From: JBPYFK01 sp051984675
GTDB lineage: Bacteria > Actinomycetota > Actinomycetes > Mycobacteriales > Pseudonocardiaceae
Reading direction: 5' to 3'
Length of the DNA stretch: 36,503 bases
Assembly: GCA_051984675.1 (NCBI GenBank)
Contig: JBPYFK010000099.1
Span: forward strand, 1 to 36,503
Below the pieces are notes generated by a model that saw only the letters and a program-made list of their open reading frames with translations, did not search any database and was not told where the DNA came from. Positions 26,716 through 34,662 of the stretch are shown in pieces. Each line of letters begins with the position of its first letter. The first letter of the stretch is position 1. Made by a program: the position numbers and the translations under genes.

Positions 26716-27013
26716 AGCCCTCCGCAGCACCGGTGCTGCTGAGCCGGTTTCATCGCTCAGCCAGCGCCGATAACCAGTTCCTACTTGCACGGATGGGTGT
26801 GTCCGCATGCGTCAGCCTCGATCGGCACCACAGTCCGCGCCCACGCTGCAGCATTACTGAAAGCGGGAGATCACTCAGAGAAACAATGATGTAATATGCG
26901 TCACTTTTTCGATTGCGAGTCGACGCCCGGGCCAGTTTCGGAAATCACGCCTCTCTGAACATTCCTGGTGCCAGAATCGGCGACCGAGAATCACTCCTAT
27001 GAAGATAATTCTG

Positions 27014-28267
27014 TCAGGAGCCCTTAGTCGAGTTGTTGTGGCTGGGCGCGGAGGAAGCGCCACTACCCGAACCCGCTGAGCCATGAGACCCAGAACCACC
27101 ACTACCCGAACCACCCGACGAACCCGACGAACCCGAACCACCCTGACTCACCCCAGAAGACACACCACCCGAACCCCCCGAACCACGAGACCCAGAACCA
27201 CCACTACCCGAACCACCCGACGAACCCGCGCTACCTGTTGGAGCCGACACTTTCGATGTCGCCCCTGGCGCTCCTGAAGAGTGGGACGGCCCGGGGGATC
27301 CGTGCCCCCCGGTCTTTCCCTGGGGTTGCTCTTGCGGCGATCCCTGGGACTTTCCCTGGGATTGCCCTTGGGGGTTTCCCTGGGGCTCTCCCTGGGGCTG
27401 TGCTTGAGACGCTGACCCAGCAGGAACCCCACCGCCCGGGTCAGAGAACGGGGCGGTCTGCGGACAGATACCAGGTAGATTCCCAGAAACGTACTGTCCT
27501 GATCTTTGCAGAACGCCGTCGCCCGTGACATTGATGACGCTGGTGTCGGTGAACCTCACCTGCGCGGTCTCATCATCGAGCCACCACCCTCGGTCGTTCG
27601 ACGGGGTTGGGGTGTTGATGTCGACTTGGAAGTGCAACATCACGCCGGAGGCCAGTCCAGTGTCCCCGGCTGTGCCGAGACAGTCGCCGCGACGAATCAC
27701 CTGGCCTGTGCGGACCGTTAGGGTTTGTGGGGCGAAATGCATGTACAGGGCAGAACTACCGTCGTCGTGGCGGATCAGAACGTAGTTGGCTTCGGCCCAG
27801 CAATCCGCGTTGGGGTAACGCTTGCCGGTTGTGTCGGTCGACGCGTCGCGGCACCGGACGACGGAATCTCCTCGGGCGCTGACCACGGTGCCGCCCTGTG
27901 CGGCCGCAACCGGGAAGGGTTGGCCTCCCTCGGTCAAGCCATAAGTGACCACCTGGTCGGAGAGTCTGGCGTTGCCAGAATAGTTTCCCAGCGTTACCGC
28001 GAGTGCTTGTCCGCCGGGCGCCGGCAGGGAGTACACCGCTGAACCGTCATCCGTCCGGTAAGGGGATGCCGTGGCACCACCCGTAGCGAGTAACGAGGTC
28101 CCGAGAGCAAGACCGATCGCCGCGAGAAGCGCTCCTACCCGCCGCTGCCACTGCCGTCGTGGGATTTGGGCGGCAACCACACCGCGGTCCGGGCGCTGTC
28201 GCCTTTGCTTGGACCTCCAGGATCGAGAAGTCTCACCCGAGGTGCTGCCAACTGCCGATCGGTTCAT
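27014..28267 (-). CDS. Secreted M23-like protein with lost metal ligands
   Basis: 417 residues. A basic N-terminus of about 40 residues leads to a signal peptide (VGALLAAIGLALGTSLLATGG, about 44-64, cleavage near ATA-SP). Residues 85-225 resemble the LytM/M23 fold: FPVAAAQGGTVVSA, NYVLIRHDDGSSALYMHF (His177 kept) and GVMLHFQVD. The usual HxxxD is absent (QVVTYGL in its place) and the HxH motif reads M210-L211-H212, so zinc binding and peptidase activity are doubtful. Four cysteines (139, 156, 196, 268) may form disulfides. The tail (about 285-417) is Gln/Pro/Gly and then Gly/Ser repeats. No LPXTG. The 298 bases after the stop (to 26715) are lower in GC and hold no recognised feature. Confidence 0.82.
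   Translation of the reverse strand: MNRSAVGSTSGETSRSWRSKQRRQRPDRGVVAAQIPRRQWQRRVGALLAAIGLALGTSLLATGGATASPYRTDDGSAVYSLPAPGGQALAVTLGNYSGNARLSDQVVTYGLTEGGQPFPVAAAQGGTVVSARGDSVVRCRDASTDTTGKRYPNADCWAEANYVLIRHDDGSSALYMHFAPQTLTVRTGQVIRRGDCLGTAGDTGLASGVMLHFQVDINTPTPSNDRGWWLDDETAQVRFTDTSVINVTGDGVLQRSGQYVSGNLPGICPQTAPFSDPGGGVPAGSASQAQPQGEPQGNPQGQSQGKSQGSPQEQPQGKTGGHGSPGPSHSSGAPGATSKVSAPTGSAGSSGGSGSGGSGSRGSGGSGGVSSGVSQGGSGSSGSSGGSGSGGSGSHGSAGSGSGASSAPSHNNSTKGS
27085..27228 (-). repeat. 42-base direct repeat in the Gly/Ser tail
   Basis: An identical 42-base block occurs at 27085-27126 and 27187-27228, spaced 102 bases apart, so both copies are in the same reading frame of the M23-like gene. It encodes a Gly/Ser-rich stretch. 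Shorter related pieces surround it. This is the sort of array that expands and contracts by recombination or slippage. Confidence 0.85.
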
Positions 28268-28365
28268 TACGTTCCCAGGGCGAGCCCTGGCCGGGCTCCG
28301 AGGAAGACGCCCCAAGTCAGGCACACAGGTGGAAACCCGCCCACGGGCGAACGACCCGAGATGCC

Positions 28366-28382
28366 GGGCCTTTAGTCCTGAT
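28366..28382. promoter_or_regulatory. DevR/DosR-box-like sequence
   Basis: GGGCCTTTAGTCCTGA lies about 100 bases upstream of the M23-like gene. It matches the core of the mycobacterial dormancy-regulator box (GGGACTTTAGTCCC) at 12 of 14 positions. The outer flanks match poorly and no second box is nearby. A weak call; the 243-base gap around it (28268-28510) otherwise holds nothing recognised. Confidence 0.25.
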
Positions 28383-28510
28383 TTCGCGACCTCGTGTTGA
28401 ACGGGTGCTCGTAGCGCGACCGGGACACCTCAGTCTTCCCAGATGCGGCTGAACGGGCGTCGGGAAACCTCTCCGGGAAGTACGAAAAGGCATCCGAAAG
28501 CAACAAGTGG

Positions 28511-28966
28511 CTACCGCTGGAAGGTGCCTACCAGCTCACCGCTGGCTAGTGAACGCTGCTGAAGGTTCCGCAGCAGCTCTTCGACGGTGGTCGACGCCTG
28601 GCTCTCGCCGAAGGGCTCCGGCAGCGCGAACAGCTCGAACATGTACCGGTGCGCTCGGTCGCCGATCGGCGGCTGCGGCCCGTCCCAGCCGCGCTGACCG
28701 AAGCTGTTCGGGTACTCGTGCCCGCCTGCTGGCGGGCGACCGGGTTCCAGCCCGTTGCTGTGCGGGTCGATCCCGCTCACCAGCCAGTGCAGGAACGTGC
28801 CGCCCGGCGCGTCCGGGTCCGCGCACACGAGCACCAACTCGCGGGCTTGTTCCGGTACACCGGACCAGTCCAGCGGGGGCGAGATGTTGCCGCCCTGCCG
28901 GCTGTACTGCGCGGGAATGTCGTCGTGATCGTGGAACGCGGAGCTGTGCAGCTGAATGCCGGTCAT
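28511..28966 (-). CDS. PEBP-family protein (YbhB/YbcL type)
   Basis: Phosphatidylethanolamine-binding-like protein, 151 residues, cytoplasmic (no signal peptide). Family blocks are present: GGNISPPLDWSGVPEQ, the anion-pocket LVCADPDAPGGTFLHWLV and GWDGPQPPIGDRAHRYMFELFAL. The length is typical of the bacterial family, whose ligands and functions are mostly unknown. It is divergent from the DUF2237 gene with 123 bases between starts. Confidence 0.93.
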   Translation of the reverse strand: MTGIQLHSSAFHDHDDIPAQYSRQGGNISPPLDWSGVPEQARELVLVCADPDAPGGTFLHWLVSGIDPHSNGLEPGRPPAGGHEYPNSFGQRGWDGPQPPIGDRAHRYMFELFALPEPFGESQASTTVEELLRNLQQRSLASGELVGTFQR

Positions 28967-29089
28967 GGAAGCCTCCCCCGGTTAGCTCCCGGATCGATAC
29001 CGCAGTCTGCCATGCCGGCACCGGTGTCACCTGTCGATCGCCCCGCCTGGTGTCTAGCGTCAGGGCGGCGCGCCAGCGAAACTGTGGAC

Positions 29090-29482
29090 ATGACCCGTGA
29101 TCACAACGTTCTGGGCGGCGAACTGGAAGAGTGCGGTACCGACCCGCTGACCGGCTTCTACCGTGACGGGTGCTGCAACACCGGGCAGGAGGATGCCGGC
29201 AGCCACACCGTGTGCGCCGTGGTCTCGACCGAGTTCCTCGTTCACCAGCGCGAAGCCGGCAACGACCTGAGCACACCCCGACCCGAGTACGGGTTCCCGG
29301 GCCTGCAGCCCGGGGATCGGTGGTGCGTGTGCGCGTCCCGGTGGCTGGAGGCGTACGAGGCGGGCGCGGCTGCGCCGGTCGTACTGGCCGCCACCCACGC
29401 CCGGGCTCTGGAGGTGGTTCCACTGGAGGCCCTGCGCGAGCACGCCGTCGACGTCCCGGCCGATCCCAGCGCCTTGGGTTAG
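29090..29482 (+). CDS. DUF2237 family protein
   Basis: Conserved soluble protein of unknown function, 130 residues. The family pattern is clear: NVLGGELEECGTDPLTGFYRDGCCNTGQEDAGSHTVCA in pieces (GFYRDGCC, DAGSHTVCAVV), then FLVHQREAGNDLSTP, GLQPGDRWCVCASRWLEA and ATHARALEVVPLEALREHA. Six or so conserved cysteines suggest metal or redox chemistry. The start ATG at 29090 has only a weak ribosome site. Nothing around it points to a pathway. Confidence 0.9.
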   Translation: MTRDHNVLGGELEECGTDPLTGFYRDGCCNTGQEDAGSHTVCAVVSTEFLVHQREAGNDLSTPRPEYGFPGLQPGDRWCVCASRWLEAYEAGAAAPVVLAATHARALEVVPLEALREHAVDVPADPSALG

Positions 29483-29677
29483 GAACCGCCGAACTTCCGG
29501 GTGACCTCGCCCCACCGGCGCTGGTGTACGCCAGCCCTGCCGTTCCAGATCACCGCGTCCGGTGCGTACTGGTTGAGCGTGTCGAGCAGTGGGCGACCGG
29601 GTTACCGGCTCGGTGGGAGGCACAACCGATTCAGCGACCGGCATCGGATTCCGACAAAGGCGTATTAGCCTGGGGTA

Positions 29678-32017
29678 ATGACGGCCACGGGCAAGGCGCG
29701 CTCGTACGCTCGGGCGGGCTACCTGCCTGCGGACACGACGAGCTTCCTCGGACGGCGCCGCGAGATCACCGAGATCAAGCGGCTGCTGTCGACTTCCCGC
29801 GTGGTCACGCTGACCGGACCGGGTGGCGTCGGCAAGACCCGGCTGGCCGTGCGCGTCGCCGAGGATCTGCGGCGGGCATTCCACGACCGGGTCTGGTTCG
29901 TCGAACTCGCCGAGTTGCGGGACGCCGCGCTTCTGGCGAACACGGTCGGTGAGCGCATTGGCGTGCACGACCAGTCGGGACGCTCGGCCGTCGACGCGAT
30001 CGTCGAACACCTTCCGACCGGACCGGTACTGCTCGTGCTCGACAACTGCGAGCACCTGGTGGACGAGGTTGCCGCACTGGTCAACGCGCTGGTCCGGTCA
30101 TGCGGCGAGCTGCGAGTGCTCGCCACGAGCCGGCAGTCGTTGGGCCTCATCGGGGAGAGCCTCTATCCTGTGGCACCGTTTCGCGTCCCCGATCCGCAGC
30201 GGGTCCGCGCGCTGGACAAGTTGACCCGCTACCCCTCGGTGCGGCTGTTCGTCGAGCGGGCAACGGCCGTGCGGCCCGAGTTCAGCCTCGGCGAGGACAA
30301 CTGCGCGGACGTCGCACGGGTGTGCCACGAGCTCGACGGCATTCCGCTGGCGATCGAGCTGACGGCCGTGCGGTTGCGCAGCCTGTCGCTGGACCAGATC
30401 GCCGAGCGGCTCACCGAGCGGTATCTGCTGCTCAGCGACGGCGCCCGGAACGCTCCCGCGCGCCAGCGGAGCCTGCGGACACTGATCGACTGGAGTCACG
30501 ACCTGTGCTCAGAGCAGGAAAGGACGGTGTGGGCGCGGGCCGCGGTCTTCTCCGGCAGCTTCGCCTTGGACGCCGTCGAATACGTGGCCAGCGACGGCGC
30601 GGTGCCCCCCGACGAGCTGCTCAACGTGATCGACTCCCTGGTCGACAAGTCGGTCTTCATGCGGGAGGAACACGACGGGTCCGTGCGCTACCGGCTGCTG
30701 GAGACGGTGCGGGAGTACGGCGAGGAGAAGCTCGACGAAAGCGGTGACGGCGTCGCCGTCCGCCGTCGTCACCGTGACTGGTACGCGGGGCTCGTGAGCC
30801 GGTTCGTGACCGAGTGGCAGGGCCATGACCAGGCCGAATGGGTCCGTCGGCTACGGCGCGACCATGCCAACATCCGTGTCGCGCTGGATTTCTGCGCCAG
30901 CGAGCCGGGCGAGGCGACCGTGGGGCTGCGGATGGCCACCCAGCTGGACGACTACTGGGGCATTCGCGGTCTGCACACCGAGGCTCGTCACTGGCTCGAC
31001 CAGATGCTTCCCACCGCGCCGCCGTCGCATGAACGCGTGGCCGCGTTACGCATGGACGGGTGGTTCGCGCTGCTGCAAGGCGACCTCGAACCGGGCCAGC
31101 GGCTGCTGGCGGAAGCGACCCAGCTGGCCGAGGAGCGCGGTGACGAAGAGGAGACCGCCTACCTGATCCACGGGCGTGGGATGGTGGCGCTGTTCACCGG
31201 CGAGCTCGCGCAGGCCACCGCCCTGTTCACGGACGCGCTGGCGCGGTTCCGCGCCGCGAACGTTCGGCGCGGGGAGTTCTTCACCCTGTTCATCCTGGGG
31301 CTGACGGTCGGGGTCAGCGGCGAGCGCGACCGCGGGCTGGCCGTGCTGACCGAATGTCTGGACATGTGCGCAGGGATCGCCGACGTGTTCTGGCGTTCGT
31401 ACGCCCTGTGGTCCGTCGCGCACGTCGAGGTGCTGTATGGCTCGCTGGCTCGCGCCGAGTCGGCCGGCAAGGAAGCGCTCCAGCTCCAGCAGCAGCTGGA
31501 CAACCGCCTGGCCATGGCGTTCTCCCTGGACACGCTGGCCTGGATCGTCGAGCGCCACGGACACCACAACCGGGCGGCCGTGCTCTTCGGTGCTGCCAGC
31601 GCGGTGTGGCAAGCGATCGGCTCCGCGCCGGGGCACTACATCACCTTCGCGACCGCGCATGACGAGCACCTGGCCCTGACCCACCAGGCGCTCGGTGAGC
31701 GGGCTTTCGCCGCCGCCTTCGAACGCGGCCGCAAGATGTCGATCGATCAGGCGGTCCAGTACGCCCTCGAAATCGAACCGGCCGCCGCACCGGCCGCCGA
31801 ACCGGCCACCCCGCAGACGACCCTGACCCGGCGGGAACACCAGATCGCGGCGCTGGTCGCGGAGGGGCTGACGAATCGGGAGATCGCGGCACGGCTGGTC
31901 ATCGCGCAGCGCACGGCCGAAGGCCACGTTGAGCACATCATGACCAAGCTGGGGTTTTCCACCCGCGCCCAGATCGCCGCATGGATGGCCGCACTGCCAG
32001 GTTCGGACCTCGATTAG
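29678..32017 (+). CDS. LuxR-type transcription regulator with STAND ATPase
   Basis: 779 residues. The P-loop GPGGVGKT is at 47-54, Walker B in LLVLDNCEH near 120, followed by the NB-ARC-like GIPLAIELTAVRLRSLS block near 225-240. A long helical, tetratricopeptide-like region (about 370-700) should be the sensor. A C-terminal LuxR helix-turn-helix (LTRREHQIAALVAEGLTNREIAARL, about 715-775, quoted in part) binds DNA. This AfsR/MalT-like layout usually activates a target after a ligand or partner releases it. TAGCCT (29666-29671) ends six bases before the ATG, suggesting a leaderless mRNA. Upstream, 195 bases hold no feature. The ligand and target are unknown; the palindrome just after its stop is a candidate site. 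Confidence 0.92.
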   Translation: MTATGKARSYARAGYLPADTTSFLGRRREITEIKRLLSTSRVVTLTGPGGVGKTRLAVRVAEDLRRAFHDRVWFVELAELRDAALLANTVGERIGVHDQSGRSAVDAIVEHLPTGPVLLVLDNCEHLVDEVAALVNALVRSCGELRVLATSRQSLGLIGESLYPVAPFRVPDPQRVRALDKLTRYPSVRLFVERATAVRPEFSLGEDNCADVARVCHELDGIPLAIELTAVRLRSLSLDQIAERLTERYLLLSDGARNAPARQRSLRTLIDWSHDLCSEQERTVWARAAVFSGSFALDAVEYVASDGAVPPDELLNVIDSLVDKSVFMREEHDGSVRYRLLETVREYGEEKLDESGDGVAVRRRHRDWYAGLVSRFVTEWQGHDQAEWVRRLRRDHANIRVALDFCASEPGEATVGLRMATQLDDYWGIRGLHTEARHWLDQMLPTAPPSHERVAALRMDGWFALLQGDLEPGQRLLAEATQLAEERGDEEETAYLIHGRGMVALFTGELAQATALFTDALARFRAANVRRGEFFTLFILGLTVGVSGERDRGLAVLTECLDMCAGIADVFWRSYALWSVAHVEVLYGSLARAESAGKEALQLQQQLDNRLAMAFSLDTLAWIVERHGHHNRAAVLFGAASAVWQAIGSAPGHYITFATAHDEHLALTHQALGERAFAAAFERGRKMSIDQAVQYALEIEPAAAPAAEPATPQTTLTRREHQIAALVAEGLTNREIAARLVIAQRTAEGHVEHIMTKLGFSTRAQIAAWMAALPGSDLD

Positions 32018-32041
32018 CTACCACGGCGTGGGACCTCCGGC

Positions 32042-32060
32042 CTACGTACTGGATACGTAG
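32042..32060. repeat. CTACGTA palindrome after the LuxR-type gene
   Basis: CTACGTA-CTGGA-TACGTAG, a perfect 7-base inverted repeat with a 5-base centre, lies 25 bases after the regulator's stop and about 140 bases before the next start. A second, looser repeat GCCTCCT/AGGAGGC (32106-32134) follows. The first could be an operator or a short terminator stem; no T-run follows. Confidence 0.5.
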
Positions 32061-32200
32061 ATGCACCGCTTCGCGCCTCCGGGCCGCCTGCGACGGTTGT
32101 CTTGTGCCTCCTGCTCGCAGCCCTAGTAGGAGGCCAACGCCTCAATAAGGCAGCCCAAGAAGACAGCCCGAAAACGAGTGCTCGCTGGTGGTGAAATCTG

Positions 32201-32506
32201 ATGCCATATCGACTGCCCTTCAACGAACAACGGTTCGACACCCTGGTCAACGTCTACCTGGGCAAGGTGGAGTTCGACAACAGCCTGGGCGCGGGCCAGG
32301 GCAGCGGGTATCACTGGGCGGCACGCATCGGTGGGGCCATGTTCGACGCCCAGCAGGACGTGCTGTTCGAGCTGTGGCAGGCCGACCTGATCGAGGTGGA
32401 CACCAGTCACATCTTCACCGCTCGCGGACACCGGGTGATGCTCACTCACCGCGGCTGGACGTCACTGCGGGAGTGGGGCTTCGCCCGCGAAGAATGCGCG
32501 GCCTGA
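32201..32506 (+). CDS. Small conserved-looking unknown protein
   Basis: Not recognised as a named family. 101 residues, no signal peptide or membrane helix. The start ATG at 32201 has GGTGG about eight bases upstream. The residues look folded and not random: Trp-rich HWAARIGG and FELWQADLIEVDTSHIF, ending TSLREWGFAREECAA. Codon use is like its neighbours (strong GC3), which supports a real gene. It lies between the LuxR-type regulator and the convergent acyl-CoA carboxylase genes. No function is proposed. Confidence 0.75.
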   Translation: MPYRLPFNEQRFDTLVNVYLGKVEFDNSLGAGQGSGYHWAARIGGAMFDAQQDVLFELWQADLIEVDTSHIFTARGHRVMLTHRGWTSLREWGFAREECAA

Positions 32507-32530
32507 CCACCTCGATCCCGATCGGAAGCC

Positions 32531-32566
32531 GTGCTTTCGAGACTGTCGGTGCTTTCGAGACTGTCG
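32531..32566. repeat. 18-base perfect tandem duplication
   Basis: GTGCTTTCGAGACTGTCG occurs at 32531-32548 and again at 32549-32566, ending two bases before the stop codon of the carboxylase alpha gene. It is in the 61-base gap between converging genes. Each unit holds a CGA-rich core but no stable hairpin is obvious. Probably a recent slippage product; a role in termination cannot be excluded. Confidence 0.85.
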
Positions 32567-32567
32567 G

Positions 32568-34370
32568 TCAGTCTTTGATCTCGCAGAGGACGGTGCCCTG
32601 GGAGACCGAGTCACCGGGTTTGGCCGACAGCCCGGTGACGGTGCCGTCCTTGTGCGCGGTGACCGGGTTCTCCATCTTCATCGCTTCCAGCACCGCCAGC
32701 AGCTCCCCGGCGGCGACCTGCTGGCCGTCCTCGACGGCCAACTTGACCAGGGTGCCCTGCATCGGCGCGGTCACCGCGTCCCCGGAAACCTGCGGCGCGC
32801 CCCGCCGGCCGCCACCGCGCTTGCGGGGCCTACCCGCCGCTGGTGCTCCCGCGGCAGGAGCGGCCCAACCCGCCGGCAGCGAGACCTCCAACCGGCGACC
32901 GGCGACCTCCACCGTGACCGTCTGCCGCTCCTCCGCCTCGGCCGGCTCGGTCGGCGCCTCGAACGGTGTCAGCGTGTTGACCCACTCGGTCTCGATCCAC
33001 CGGGTATGCACCCCGAACACGCCGTCCACGGCCGTAAACGCCGGATCGTCGACGACCGCCCGGTGAAACGGCACGACCGTCGGCAACCCCTCCACCACCA
33101 ACTCACCCAACGCCCGACGCGCCCGCGCCAACGCCTGCTGACGGTCCGCGCCGGTGACGATCAGCTTGGCCAGCATCGAATCGAACCCACCCCCGACCAC
33201 GCTGCCAGCGCTGACCCCGGCATCCACCCGCACTCCCGGCCCCTCCGGGACCTCCCACCGCGTCACCGTGCCCGGCGCCGGCAAGAACCCCCGCGCCGCA
33301 TCCTCCCCATTGATCCGAAACTCCACCGCATGCCCCACCGGCTGCGGGTCCTCGGTGATCGGCAACCGCTCACCGGAGGCGATCCGGAACTGCTCGGCCA
33401 CCAGATCCAACCCCGTCGTCTCCTCCGAGACCGGATGCTCGACCTGCAACCGCGTATTGACCTCCAAGAACGAGATCGTCCCGTCCTCGCCCACCAGGAA
33501 CTCCACCGTGCCGGCACCGTGATAACCCGCCTCGGCACAGATCGCCCGCGCCGCCCGGTGAATCTCCGCCCGCTGCTCGGCGGTCAGAAACGGCGCCGGC
33601 GCCTCCTCCACCAACTTCTGGTGCCGCCGCTGCAACGAACAATCCCGCGTGCCCACGACCACCACGTTGCCGTGCTGGTCGGCCAACACCTGCGCCTCCA
33701 CATGCCGCGGCCGGTCCAGATACCGCTCGACGAAGCACTCCCCCCGACCGAACGCCGACTCGGCCTCCCGCACCGCCGAATCGAACAGCTCCGGGATCTC
33801 CTCCATGCTGCGGGCCACCTTCAACCCCCGGCCCCCACCACCGAACGCCGCCTTGATCGCCACCGGCAACCCATGCTCGGCGGCGAAGGCCACCACCTCA
33901 TCCGCCCCGGCCACCGGGTCCGACGTGCCCGGTACCAACGGCGCCCCCGCCCGCATCGCGATATGCCGGGCGGTGACCTTGTCCCCCAAATCGCGAATCG
34001 CCCGCGGCGACGGGCCGATCCACACCAACCCCGCGTCGATCACTGCCTGGGCGAAATCCGCGTTCTCCGACAGGAACCCGTAACCGGGATGCACCGCATC
34101 CGCCCCCGCACGCCGCGCCGCGTCGAGGACCTTGCCGATATCCAGGTACGACTCGGCTGCCGTGGCCCCACCCAGCGCGAACGCCTCATCGGCCAACCGC
34201 ACGAACGGCGCGTCCCGATCCGGGTCGGCGTACACCGCCACACTGGCCACACCCACATCCCGGCAGGCCCGCACCACCCGCACCGCGATCTCACCACGAT
34301 TCGCGATCAAGACCTTTCGCAACCGCACCGGCACCGGACTTCCGTCCACTGTGGTCACCGCCTTCGTCAT
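32568..34370 (-). CDS. Acyl-CoA carboxylase alpha subunit (biotin carboxylase + carrier)
   Basis: First half-reaction of acetyl-/propionyl-CoA carboxylation: ATP-dependent carboxylation of biotin. The product is 600 residues. The N-terminal biotin carboxylase starts KVLIANRGEIAVRVVRAC, with the glycine-rich ATP loop AAFGGGGRGLKVA, the CSLQRRHQKLVEEAPAP block and EVNTRLQVEHPVSE. A Pro/Ala/Gly/Arg-rich linker (about 480-520) leads to the C-terminal carrier domain with biotinyl-lysine K565 in EAMKMENP. The ATG at 34370 is used; a longer frame to 34484 overlaps the epsilon gene. Downstream it converges with the small unknown gene. Resembles actinobacterial AccA3/BccA. Confidence 0.96.
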   Translation of the reverse strand: MTKAVTTVDGSPVPVRLRKVLIANRGEIAVRVVRACRDVGVASVAVYADPDRDAPFVRLADEAFALGGATAAESYLDIGKVLDAARRAGADAVHPGYGFLSENADFAQAVIDAGLVWIGPSPRAIRDLGDKVTARHIAMRAGAPLVPGTSDPVAGADEVVAFAAEHGLPVAIKAAFGGGGRGLKVARSMEEIPELFDSAVREAESAFGRGECFVERYLDRPRHVEAQVLADQHGNVVVVGTRDCSLQRRHQKLVEEAPAPFLTAEQRAEIHRAARAICAEAGYHGAGTVEFLVGEDGTISFLEVNTRLQVEHPVSEETTGLDLVAEQFRIASGERLPITEDPQPVGHAVEFRINGEDAARGFLPAPGTVTRWEVPEGPGVRVDAGVSAGSVVGGGFDSMLAKLIVTGADRQQALARARRALGELVVEGLPTVVPFHRAVVDDPAFTAVDGVFGVHTRWIETEWVNTLTPFEAPTEPAEAEERQTVTVEVAGRRLEVSLPAGWAAPAAGAPAAGRPRKRGGGRRGAPQVSGDAVTAPMQGTLVKLAVEDGQQVAAGELLAVLEAMKMENPVTAHKDGTVTGLSAKPGDSVSQGTVLCEIKD

Positions 34371-34402
34371 CGACCCAAGTTCTTCGCGTGTCTTCGGACT
34401 TC

Positions 34403-34636
34403 TCAACGTGGTAGGAGCGAGGCGCGCCACCCGCCCGATCCTGGACGGACCGGGCCGCGCAGCAGCGCGGCACGGTCGGCCCACAGCGACCGTGGCGGCT
34501 GCGCCGGTGGTCGGTTCTGCCCTGAGGCCAGGCTCGCCAGCACCGCAGTGAGCGCGGCGACCTCGACGTCGTCCGGCTCGCCGCGAACCACACGCAGGTC
34601 AGCCTGCGCCGCCTGGTCGGCCGGTAGTTGCCGCAT
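34403..34636 (-). CDS. Acyl-CoA carboxylase epsilon subunit
   Basis: Small actinobacterial accessory subunit that stabilises the alpha-beta carboxylase complex and raises its activity. 77 residues, with the family core LRVVRGEPDDVEVAALTAVLAS and the C-terminal SLWADRAALL...GGWRASLLP. The start is chosen at 34636, the second of two ATGs, five bases after GGAGG (34642-34646). An alternative GTG at 34666 overlaps the beta-subunit stop (GTGA) and would give 87 residues. It lies between the beta and alpha genes, about 30 bases before alpha, so all three are one operon. Confidence 0.9.
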   Translation of the reverse strand: MRQLPADQAAQADLRVVRGEPDDVEVAALTAVLASLASGQNRPPAQPPRSLWADRAALLRGPVRPGSGGWRASLLPR

Positions 34637-34662
34637 CATCGCCTCCGCACAGAACCTTGGCG

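Noticed and set aside
26716..27013. A small gene in the lower-GC gap
   Set aside because: Frames here are short, lack ribosome sites and show no conserved pattern.
27061..27240. CRISPR-like repeats
   Set aside because: The repeats are uneven, in frame and encode a Gly/Ser tail; there are no regular spacers and no cas genes.
28268..28510. A c-di-AMP (ydaO-type) riboswitch upstream of the M23-like gene
   Set aside because: Such switches often precede secreted wall enzymes, but the conserved blocks of the motif were not found.
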